Assembly: GCA_905234195.1 (NCBI GenBank)
Contig: CAJOFR010000009.1
Span: 62,001-126,000, forward strand
DNA: 64,000 nt
DNA from: an uncultured Selenomonadaceae bacterium
GTDB taxonomy: Bacteria > Bacillota > Negativicutes > Selenomonadales > Selenomonadaceae
Reading direction: 5' to 3'
Position 1 is the stretch's first letter; each line of letters starts with the position of its first letter. Made by a program: the position numbers and the translations under genes. Positions 52,325 through 60,055 of this stretch are shown here, piece by piece. The notes beneath the pieces were generated by a model. That model searched no databases, was not told where the DNA came from, and saw only the letters and a list, made by a program, of their open reading frames with translations.

Positions 52325-53317
52325 TTATTTTTCAAGACAATCTATTTTTTTCAGCTGCGCGAAATCGCAATCCGCAAAATTCGTGTTCAGCAAAAAGCAA
52401 TGATACATTCTGAACGGCGCAAAGTATTCGTCCTCCGAAACATCCGCAGGGTTTGAAGTGCAATTTTTAAACGAGCAGTCCTTTAAGTAGCACTCAAAAA
52501 AATCTCCGCCGGCAAATTTTGCGCCTGTAAACTCCGTCGAAGTGAACCTGCACTTAAAAAAACGCGCGTCGGCTAAATCTACATTCGAGAAAACAAAATT
52601 GTCGAAGGTGCATTCCTCGAAGGAACAGCCACGCAAATTTAAATCTTGAAAATTTTTTCTGCGGTAAAATTTTTTTGTGACAGGTCGAAAAGTTGTATCC
52701 TCGTTCGCGTCGGGATTCAGCAAGTCAATTTCCGGCAACCGCGCAAAAACTTTTTCCTGCCAATCCAGATAAGTCCCGAACGTCACGTAAAAATTTTCCG
52801 CCTTGTTCAGTTCGTCAAACTCTTTGTAATAAGTCAGGCGGTAGGCAAAATATTTCAAGTAGCAGGCAAAAATATAAACGAGCTTATCCAGCGTCCCCCA
52901 GAACAGAGATTTTATTTCGACCTTGCTGATTTTACTGCGGATATAAAATTTTTCGTCCAGCGCGTCAGAAACAAACTCCTCCCAATATTTCAGCAGAAAA
53001 TCCGCACTCATGCGACTGCGCGAAAAACTTTCTCCGTAAACCCATTCTTCGTTATAGAAATCAATTTGCAGGGCGGGTTTATTTTCAACGACGGAAGTAT
53101 TCAAAAACGAAACGCTGATATACGCGCAGATTGTGCCTTCAGATTTTTGGACGTCGTGAGCGTTTTTCATGGCAAGTTTCATTTCTTCAAGAAAATTTTT
53201 TCGGATCGTCGAAAGGTTTTCGCTGAAAAACGCGCTCGATTTATTTAAAAACTCCGGCTCCAATTTTTCATAGCGTTGCGTTTGATATTCTTCAAAGGTC
53301 TGTATCATTTCATTCAC
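52325..53317 (-). CDS. Pentapeptide-repeat protein in the spike block
   Basis: 330 aa. About 210 N-terminal helical residues of unknown fold are followed by a short pentapeptide-repeat helix (about 222-280: FQDLNLRGCSFEECTFDNF and on, A(D/N)LxX and FxxCxF units). Similar proteins sit beside VgrG genes and may act as spike adaptors or cargo; function unproven. The ATG overlaps the stop of the upstream spike gene by 8 bases. Confidence 0.65.
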   Translation of the reverse strand: MNEMIQTFEEYQTQRYEKLEPEFLNKSSAFFSENLSTIRKNFLEEMKLAMKNAHDVQKSEGTICAYISVSFLNTSVVENKPALQIDFYNEEWVYGESFSRSRMSADFLLKYWEEFVSDALDEKFYIRSKISKVEIKSLFWGTLDKLVYIFACYLKYFAYRLTYYKEFDELNKAENFYVTFGTYLDWQEKVFARLPEIDLLNPDANEDTTFRPVTKKFYRRKNFQDLNLRGCSFEECTFDNFVFSNVDLADARFFKCRFTSTEFTGAKFAGGDFFECYLKDCSFKNCTSNPADVSEDEYFAPFRMYHCFLLNTNFADCDFAQLKKIDCLEK

Positions 53318-54710
53318 CGACGATAATATTACTGCCGCCCATAGCGATTTGATTCGACAAAATTTTCATGTGCGACTGCCCGCTCTGCTCCGTGATTTCT
53401 TTTCCGGAAACGACCTGGATTTTTCCTTTCGCCTCGAAGGAAATATTCCCGTCCGCAAGAATTTCGATGTCCTTCGCGGAAACCAAACTTATTCCCTTGT
53501 CCTTGTCAATCAAGATAAAAGTTTTCTGGTGCTCCGCGATAATTTCAACGCCCTTATCCGTCAACAAAATTTCCCGTCCGCCCGGTGCCTTCAGACTTTT
53601 ATTTTTCGGCTCCTTCAGCGGCGCGGTGTTTATCGAACTGGACGCAAAAGCCTGCGCGGTGTCCTCCGAAGGAAACAAAATCCTGACATAATCGTCGACT
53701 TCGGGCATGACGTACCAGCCGGAACCGTCCGCGCTTGAATAAACCGTCGCGAAAGGATACCACGCAGTCGCGCCCGAATCAAAGCTCTTGTCGATATCCA
53801 CGAAGTGCGCTTGAATTTTGTCCTTGTCAACTTTTTTGACCTGCGCGCGAAAAATCCTGCCTGCAATATTTTTCTGAACCTCTACCGGAACAACAAACGC
53901 GCTCTTCCCGACAAGTTCATAGCGCACGCGCAAAATGCTATCCGTAAAATTTGCGTGCAGACTCCTCACGCGATAACTCTTCTTGTCGAATTTTATTTCG
54001 TCTCCGACATTCAGCAGCTCGAAAAAATTTTCAAGCTGAATCGTATGAAAATCTTCCGCGACAATTTTCACACCCTTAGCAAGTTTTTCCGCGTTCGAGT
54101 TCAGAAATTGAAACCGCTTGTCGTCAAAATAATATCCCGCTTGCATCGTGAAGACTTCCACAGATTTTTTCGGCTCCGGCAATCCGATCGTCAGCAAAGG
54201 TTTTTCGGCGGTCAAGTCCGTGAAAATCATCGCGCTGAAATGTGACGCAAGCCGCTTGACGAATTGCCAGGAAGTTTCGTTCAGGCGGAAGATAATTTTT
54301 TCTATCGCCTTGTCCGTGACTTTCAGCTGAATTTTTGCGTCCTTAATCGTCTTGAAAATTTCTTCGTACTTCGCGGTTAATTTTTGGAAAGTTTGGCTCT
54401 CAAGTTTCCAATCCAAAAGATAAGCCGCGTCGAATAAATCTATCACCAACAAATTATAATCGGGACGCTTTTCAAAAGATATGCCCGAAATATATCCTTG
54501 AAACAAAATTTTTTTGCCGGCGGAAATTTTTATTTTGTCGGCATTCGCCTGCTCCAAAAATTTTTTGCCCTTTTTCTCGTCGACCGACAAATTTATTCTG
54601 GCGCGCGCGTATTCGTTCGCCGTGTGATTTATTTCGACCTGCATGACATGAAAATATTCTACGCCTTCGATTTTCACGTCCTGCAAAATTATTTTATCGC
54701 TGTTCGCCAT
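53310..54710 (-). CDS. VgrG/phage gpD-like spike protein 1
   Basis: 466 aa. The N-terminal half has the gpD/gp27-like double barrel (GVEYFHVMQVEINHTANEYARARI, LNETSWQFVKRLASHFSAMIF), then an OB-fold (GRIFRAQVKKVDKDKIQAHFVD, WYPFATVYSSADGSGWYVMPEVDDYVRILFP) and a short beta-helical tail (GGREILLTDKGVEIIAEHQK through KGKIQVVSGKEITEQSG). This is a trimeric needle without an added toxin domain. CAGGGAG lies 7 bases before the ATG at 54710, which is inside the 3' end of the YD-repeat gene. Confidence 0.75.
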   Translation of the reverse strand: MANSDKIILQDVKIEGVEYFHVMQVEINHTANEYARARINLSVDEKKGKKFLEQANADKIKISAGKKILFQGYISGISFEKRPDYNLLVIDLFDAAYLLDWKLESQTFQKLTAKYEEIFKTIKDAKIQLKVTDKAIEKIIFRLNETSWQFVKRLASHFSAMIFTDLTAEKPLLTIGLPEPKKSVEVFTMQAGYYFDDKRFQFLNSNAEKLAKGVKIVAEDFHTIQLENFFELLNVGDEIKFDKKSYRVRSLHANFTDSILRVRYELVGKSAFVVPVEVQKNIAGRIFRAQVKKVDKDKIQAHFVDIDKSFDSGATAWYPFATVYSSADGSGWYVMPEVDDYVRILFPSEDTAQAFASSSINTAPLKEPKNKSLKAPGGREILLTDKGVEIIAEHQKTFILIDKDKGISLVSAKDIEILADGNISFEAKGKIQVVSGKEITEQSGQSHMKILSNQIAMGGSNIIVGE

Positions 54711-56092
54711 TTTCCCTGCTCCCTGTTCAAACAATCGTATCGAAATTTCGTAACCGAACCCTTTTCGATTTTTTTGACAAGCCGGTTTTGTTCGTCGTAC
54801 TCATACTTCACGACGCTGACCCTGCCCGTCGCGCTCTGCACAGTCTGCAAATCCAACCAGTCACGCCGCTCGACGCAATTATCATTCAAATCGTACTTGA
54901 GGCGCGTCAATTTAAACTCGTCGCCAATTTTTTTTCGTGACTCAATCAATCTGCCGCCGAAGTCAAAAATTTCAATGTCAGCGCGCGGAAAATTTTCTTC
55001 AGGGCGAAAAATCTCGGCAAAAATTTTCGTGTCGCCGATAATTTCATTCATGGGAGTGTACGAGAAGAAAAATTCGCCGGCTTCGGTTTTCGCCGCAAGA
55101 AGTCTGTTGGCATCGTCGTAGCGGTAGCTGAATTTGTAGCCGCAGGGAGTTTTTTCTAGAGCCGGCAAGGGAGATTGTTCCTCGTACGCATAATTCGTAG
55201 CCCGCCCATTAATTTCGTGAACCAGGACGCGCCCGGCAATATCGCGCTGAAAAATTTCCCGCCGCCAATCTTTCACATTCAGCCTGGCTGATTTTTCGAC
55301 AAGAAAATTTTTCGTGGAGTACTTGCAAATTATTTCGCGCCCCCTGCTGTCAAAAATTTTCGTCAAGTTCCCGCGCCCGTCGTACTCAAAATTTTTAATC
55401 AAGCCGTCGGGAAAAATCTCCTGCGTCAAAAATCCGTCGTCATACGTCCAAAAATTTTCTTCGCCCTGCCGATTTATTTTTTGAATCAAATTTTTCGCGG
55501 CGTCGTAGAAAAAATTTTCTTCCGTGCCGTCCGGAAAAATAATTTTCGTGAGCAACTTATCATGGTCGTGCTTGTAAATAATTTTTTCGTCCTCAACCGT
55601 CCGCAAATTTTGTTCGTCGTAGAAAAATTTTCGCGAACCCTCCGCTGTCAAAATTTTTGTGATTCTGCCGAACTCGTCATACTCGTTTTGAAAAATAATT
55701 TCGCCATCGCGCCCGATAACCTTTTGCAGCTGTCGGTTTTCGTCGTAGAAATAATTTATCTTGCTGCCGTCGGGGTAGACAACGCGAACCGGCAAGTTGT
55801 CTTCGTAAAAATATTTCGTCGTGCGCCCAAGAATATCCTTGACGGAAATTAAATTTTCGCCCTCGTAAGTCAGAAAAATTTCGCGCGCAGTCGACAGCGT
55901 CAAAATTTTTGGCTTGCCCGTAATATTAAATTTCCATTCGCCGCCACGAGAATTATATTCGCGCCGAATCAAAAAATTTTTCAGAATATCAATCTGCGCG
56001 TAGTCAATAATTTCCAGCGAAAAATTTCCCGTCACGTAATTGATATTAAATTCATGCTTCGCCAACGCGGGAAGAATTTTGATTATCTCCAT
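54689..56092 (-). CDS. YD-repeat (RHS-like) protein, toxin tip absent
   Basis: 467 aa of RHS/YD repeats, e.g. KYFYEDNLPVRVVYPDGS, NFFYDAAKNLIQKINRQG and NYAYEEQSPLPALEKTP, with Phe-Tyr-Asp in place of many Tyr-Asp pairs. There is no signal peptide, no DPxGL autoprotease motif and no C-terminal toxin; the frame stops within the start of spike gene 1. It may be a short structural shell or a remnant cut by rearrangement. It lies two bases after the second spike gene. Confidence 0.72.
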   Translation of the reverse strand: MEIIKILPALAKHEFNINYVTGNFSLEIIDYAQIDILKNFLIRREYNSRGGEWKFNITGKPKILTLSTAREIFLTYEGENLISVKDILGRTTKYFYEDNLPVRVVYPDGSKINYFYDENRQLQKVIGRDGEIIFQNEYDEFGRITKILTAEGSRKFFYDEQNLRTVEDEKIIYKHDHDKLLTKIIFPDGTEENFFYDAAKNLIQKINRQGEENFWTYDDGFLTQEIFPDGLIKNFEYDGRGNLTKIFDSRGREIICKYSTKNFLVEKSARLNVKDWRREIFQRDIAGRVLVHEINGRATNYAYEEQSPLPALEKTPCGYKFSYRYDDANRLLAAKTEAGEFFFSYTPMNEIIGDTKIFAEIFRPEENFPRADIEIFDFGGRLIESRKKIGDEFKLTRLKYDLNDNCVERRDWLDLQTVQSATGRVSVVKYEYDEQNRLVKKIEKGSVTKFRYDCLNREQGKWRTAIK

Positions 56093-56095
56093 TTT

Positions 56096-57865
56096 CTACC
56101 TCGAAAGAGTTTTGTTGTCGGGGACGGGCGGAATTTTTTCCTTGACGCGCGAACGATCCTGACTGCCGTGCTCGACATTTATTTTTTCGGAACGATTTTT
56201 CGGGTTGCCTCCCTCGAATTTACTCAACGAACCCGTACCGCCGCCCGCCATTGGAATATAACCGACTTGAATCAGCGCGCGCGTCTTCACGTTCAAATTT
56301 TTTCCTTCGATACCAATCGAACTGTCCTTGACCTGCGCGAGAAAACTTTTCTTGCCGTTGAAATTTATTTTCCCGCCGGAGCCGCCGCCGGAATTTTTCG
56401 CGGAAGAGTTTTTATTTTTGCGTCCGGTGATTTTATCCAGCTCCTTCGCAATTTCCGAAAGCTCGACGGATTCTTTTTTCGCGCCGCCATTTTTTATCGT
56501 CGCCGGCAATTTTCCGACGGTCGCCCCCGCAGGATTAAATTGCACGGTCGCCGGTTGCCCCATCGTCGCCAAATACGCCGCGTACCCGGCCATATGAGGA
56601 GCCGCCATTATCAACTGATTGTCCGGCAACATTCCCGCCGACGACTGAATCAAAATATCGCCCTTGCTCGAAAAAATTATATCCTTCGCGGAAAATTTCA
56701 CGCCGTCGCCTTCGGAAATCTCGTTCTTCTTCGCGGCGAAGGAAATTTTTTCGGAATCAAAATGCATCTCAACATCTTTCGTCTTGAGGGATTTTTTGTC
56801 CGCCGCATCCGAAACACCCTTCCCGCGCAACGAACCCATAGCCGCGCTCCGCAGATTGTCGACATAAACAAAAACTTCGTCCTTCTCGTCCGGCATCGTG
56901 TAAAAATAATTGCTCGCCGCAGACTCGAAAGGAATTTCCTGCGCGTCATTTTTATCCTGCTTGTCGTCGCAATCGAAATGAACCTTGACAAAATTTTCTT
57001 TGGACTCCAAAACTTTTCCGGTCAGATAAAAAAATCTGTCGAAACTTTTCGCAACGTCGTGGGCCCGCGCCCGGCAACCTTCCTCGTGCCGCACAGTTAT
57101 CTTGTTACACAAAATATTATCGTTGACAAAAATTCTGCTCGCGATAACCGCTTGAAGTTGGTTTTCAAAATTCACGCCGCAACCCACGCCGATATTTATG
57201 TTGTCCGTGAAAAAATCCGTGTCGACAAAATAACAAGCACGCGCGCCGTTGTAGGTGTTCGCCTCCAGTTTTTTGTAGGTGTCCATAGAAATTCTTTGGC
57301 GCAAAATTTGTAGCTTGTCCGCAGAAAATTTTTCAAACGCCTTGAAACCGAAACTCACTTTGATTTTATCCGTCTTCGAGTTCGTAAATAAAAGTTGCCC
57401 TTCCTTTTCCGCAACCGCCTTCAAAAATTCCCAGCCCGTCAGATTGTCGCAATAAATCAGCTCCGAAATATTTTTGTCCTTCGCAACATTTATTTCAGCC
57501 GACGAAAAATTTTTCTTGACAGCCTTCAAGACGTCGGAAATTTTTTTCTTGGGAGATTGCATTGTAAAAATTTTTTTCTCAATATCCATCGTGGCGGACA
57601 AACTCTGCGCGGTCAGGCGCAAAATTTTTTCGTCGGATCTGTTTATCAGACTGCACTGCGTGATAATTCCGCAGAAGATAATTTTTTTGTCGCCGCGCAC
57701 GGTAATTTTTTTCTTGTTCCAGCTTAAAATCTCCTTGTCGGAAATTTTTGCGTCGGGAACAACAGTCAAATCGCAAGTCCCGTGATTGTGAACCTCTTCA
57801 AAAATATTTATGGTCTCCACCCTTTGGCAGGTGATACCTTCAATTTTCAAATCTCCCAGCGTCAT
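56096..57865 (-). CDS. VgrG/phage gpD-like spike protein 2
   Basis: 589 aa. Phage late-control D-like N-terminal region (LGDLKIEGITCQRVETINIFEE, LTGWEFLKAVAEKEGQLLF), OB-fold (GKVLESKENFVKVHFDCDD, NYFYTMPDEKDEVFVYVDN), repeat-like beta tail (DVEMHFDSEKISFAAKK, DIIFSSKGDILIQSSAG), then an extra 150-residue Gly/Asn/Lys-rich tail. The start ATG overlaps the stop of the PAAR-like gene (ATGA). Clearly different from spike 1, so two needle types are available. Confidence 0.75.
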   Translation of the reverse strand: MTLGDLKIEGITCQRVETINIFEEVHNHGTCDLTVVPDAKISDKEILSWNKKKITVRGDKKIIFCGIITQCSLINRSDEKILRLTAQSLSATMDIEKKIFTMQSPKKKISDVLKAVKKNFSSAEINVAKDKNISELIYCDNLTGWEFLKAVAEKEGQLLFTNSKTDKIKVSFGFKAFEKFSADKLQILRQRISMDTYKKLEANTYNGARACYFVDTDFFTDNINIGVGCGVNFENQLQAVIASRIFVNDNILCNKITVRHEEGCRARAHDVAKSFDRFFYLTGKVLESKENFVKVHFDCDDKQDKNDAQEIPFESAASNYFYTMPDEKDEVFVYVDNLRSAAMGSLRGKGVSDAADKKSLKTKDVEMHFDSEKISFAAKKNEISEGDGVKFSAKDIIFSSKGDILIQSSAGMLPDNQLIMAAPHMAGYAAYLATMGQPATVQFNPAGATVGKLPATIKNGGAKKESVELSEIAKELDKITGRKNKNSSAKNSGGGSGGKINFNGKKSFLAQVKDSSIGIEGKNLNVKTRALIQVGYIPMAGGGTGSLSKFEGGNPKNRSEKINVEHGSQDRSRVKEKIPPVPDNKTLSR

Positions 57866-58203
57866 TGAAATTTTATTGTCCCTCCGAAAGTGCACGTCAA
57901 AAAACTGTCCTTTGTCAGAGCCGGCGCGCCGCCCACGAAATAATTCATGTCGCCTTTTTTCCACGCCATAATCGTCGCGGGCACACACGGCACCGGTCCT
58001 GCGGGCGTCGGCGGAATCATTTTGCACGTCCCGAACGGCAAAATGTTTGTTATCGGAATATGGTCATTCGCGTTCAAAACCGGCAGGTGCGTCTTGCAGG
58101 AAATCACCCCGTGACTTATCGGGCACATCAGCGGCGTCGGCACCGGCACCGTCGACCCGCTGCATTTTATCATTGACATCGCGGTCATGTATTCTTTGCT
58201 CAT
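57862..58203 (-). CDS. PAAR-like tip protein (DUF4280)
   Basis: 113 aa, six Cys residues. The pattern MIKCSGSTVPVPTPLMCP, NILPFGTCKMIPP, CVPATIMAW and LTCTFGGTIKF is that of the DUF4280 PAAR-like family, which caps VgrG needles. GAGGCGG lies 7 bases before the ATG. The stop overlaps the start of spike 2, consistent with a matched tip-needle pair. Confidence 0.8.
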   Translation of the reverse strand: MSKEYMTAMSMIKCSGSTVPVPTPLMCPISHGVISCKTHLPVLNANDHIPITNILPFGTCKMIPPTPAGPVPCVPATIMAWKKGDMNYFVGGAPALTKDSFLTCTFGGTIKFQ

Positions 58204-58270
58204 CTTTGTACCGCCTCACTTCGTTTTGAATCCTCAAAACATCTTCGTCCCAAAAAAAATCTCTCTTCAT
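58064..58270 (-). CDS. Possible small acidic/basic helical ORF before the PAAR gene
   Basis: The ATG at 58270 with GAGGAA upstream opens MKRDFFWDEDVLRIQNEVRRY..., plausible as a short helical protein, but the frame runs 140 bases into the PAAR gene. Either the real protein is short and the frame is broken, or it is chance. Confidence 0.3.
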   Translation of the reverse strand: MKRDFFWDEDVLRIQNEVRRYKDEQRIHDRDVNDKMQRVDGAGADAADVPDKSRGDFLQDAPAGFERE

Positions 58271-58279
58271 AAAAATTCC

Positions 58280-59920
58280 TCACGCGGGCTTCAAACTTTT
58301 GTACCTCAAAATAACTTCGGCAACCTCGTCTTCGGAAGAAATATTCACCGAATCTCCGTAAAACATTTCTGTCTGCCGCCCCTTCTCGATAAAATTATTT
58401 CTCTTGATAACCGTGCAATCCGAATCGTTCTTCAAAAAAATCCCGTTCCCGCTCGGACTCACAAAAATTTTTTCCGCGCCGGCAAACTCTTCGTCAATCC
58501 CGCACTCTTTCAAAATTTCGAGGAAACTTATCTGCGCGGCGGTGACTCTCAACAAATTAAATTCTCGCGGTGAAATTTCTTCCTCCTGCGCGGATTTCGT
58601 GAAGTAGACCGCAAATTTTCCGCTGTAGGGAAATTTTTTCGGCTCCTCCACAGATTTTACTTGCTCCGGCAAAATTGTAACTTTCTTCTGCGGAATTTCC
58701 TGCGGCTTTTCCTCCAATTTTTTCTTGCGGAAAGCCAGGAACAGAATTAAAATTATCGCCACGCCCGCCAAAATGTACGGCAGATAATTATTTTCGGGCA
58801 AAGTCATTTCTGCGGTATCATCTCCAATAAATTTAACACCCACGTCCTCAAAAAAAACTTTCTGCAGTGAAATATTTTTCCCTTCGTCGGATAAATCAAT
58901 TTTAATTTCTCCGCCGGAAATATTCGTGGAAAAAATCTTGTCGTTTATTTTCACGCGGACGGGTTTGTTTTCAAAAAAGCTGTCGCCAAAAATTTTTCCC
59001 CCGTTGAGATTCAGCGGCGTAATCTCCAGCGCGTCGGAAGAAATATTTTTCTCCAAAGTGCCTTCGACTTCCGCAACCGCATCCAAAGTTATAGCGGTGT
59101 TCGGAGGATAATTCAAGGCGATTTCAAAATTTTTCGCTTGCGGGGAATTTATTTCAAAGATATTTACGTATCGCCCGGACATTGCCGCAGAATTTTCGAG
59201 CGTGGCATCTCCGGCGTTCGCGGAAATTAAAGACAGCTTGATATTTTTCGCCGCAGTGACAGGAATTTTTGCGGACAAATTTTTTTCCGAAGTCCTCTCC
59301 TCGAATAAATTAATGTACGGCGCATGAAAATCGTTGTGGATAATCGTCCGCAAAGCCGTCATTAATTCTGTGTGCGGTATCGGAATTTCTTTGGCGCGCG
59401 AATAATAAGAATGTTGATTTTCCGGATCTCCTTCATGCCGTAAATTCAAAATGTAGACCGAAATATTTTCCCAGCGCGCCTGCTCCAGCCCCGCCTGAAA
59501 ATTTTTCACAGACTGAAGAGTTTGGACGCTGTCGTCGAGAGAAATTTCCCCGTTGCCAATAAAAATTATATTCCTCTCAGTGTTATATTTCGGCGTCAAC
59601 ATATCGACGGCAGCCAGGAGCGCGGCACCGGCGTTGCTCTGCCCGTAATACTCAAGGTTTAAAATTTCGTTCGGCGCAGAACCAATCGTCGAAAGTTGCC
59701 TTTCAATTTTCGGCACGTCCTTGAAAGTGATAATCCCGACTTCGTCATCTTCGCGCAGGTTGCCAATCGCCCAAGTAATTCCCTCGCCGACTTTGTTAAA
59801 GGGATCCGCGTCGCGCATTGTTTGACCGGTACTTGCCACGAAAACAAATTCCCTGCACTCGCCCACGCAAAACAGGTTGCACAAAATGAACAACGTCAGA
59901 AATAAAAATCTTGCGACCAC
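58280..59920 (-). CDS. Membrane VWA-domain protein with degenerate MIDAS
   Basis: 546 aa. A signal sequence (about 1-20, starting VVARFLFLTLF) precedes a von Willebrand A-like domain (about 23-190), a beta-rich region, one membrane helix (about 380-400, YILAGVAIILILFLAF) and a cytoplasmic tail of about 140 residues that may be FHA-like. The MIDAS ligands are missing: DxSxS is VASTGQ, the Thr loop is QSNAGA and the DG motif is IGNGE. It therefore should not bind Mg2+ in the usual way. The start is GTG at 59920 after GGAGGGG. First gene of the minus-strand spike block, divergent from the sheath gene. Confidence 0.65.
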   Translation of the reverse strand: MVARFLFLTLFILCNLFCVGECREFVFVASTGQTMRDADPFNKVGEGITWAIGNLREDDEVGIITFKDVPKIERQLSTIGSAPNEILNLEYYGQSNAGAALLAAVDMLTPKYNTERNIIFIGNGEISLDDSVQTLQSVKNFQAGLEQARWENISVYILNLRHEGDPENQHSYYSRAKEIPIPHTELMTALRTIIHNDFHAPYINLFEERTSEKNLSAKIPVTAAKNIKLSLISANAGDATLENSAAMSGRYVNIFEINSPQAKNFEIALNYPPNTAITLDAVAEVEGTLEKNISSDALEITPLNLNGGKIFGDSFFENKPVRVKINDKIFSTNISGGEIKIDLSDEGKNISLQKVFFEDVGVKFIGDDTAEMTLPENNYLPYILAGVAIILILFLAFRKKKLEEKPQEIPQKKVTILPEQVKSVEEPKKFPYSGKFAVYFTKSAQEEEISPREFNLLRVTAAQISFLEILKECGIDEEFAGAEKIFVSPSGNGIFLKNDSDCTVIKRNNFIEKGRQTEMFYGDSVNISSEDEVAEVILRYKSLKPA

Positions 59921-59991
59921 GAAAAATTTTCCCCTCCTAACTCTAATAATTTTATAATTCTGTCGTAAAATTATTGACAAAAATAATTCTA

Positions 59992-60019
59992 TTGTCAAGG
60001 AAAAATTTTATGGTATAAT
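59992..60019 (+). promoter_or_regulatory. Promoter of the sheath/tube operon
   Basis: TTGTCA (59992-59997), 16 bases, TATAAT (60014-60019), 37 bases before the ATG. An upstream TTGACAA (59974-59980) and TTGTCAA (59992-59998) form an inverted repeat over the -35. Confidence 0.65.
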
Positions 60020-60055
60020 AAAAATAACTTAATTTGAAAGTGAGGGTTATATCGG

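Noticed and set aside
56054..57313. Long plus-strand frame of 419 codons opposite spike 2
   Set aside because: Arg-rich, no domain, no ribosome site; it mirrors the codon pattern of the spike gene on the other strand.
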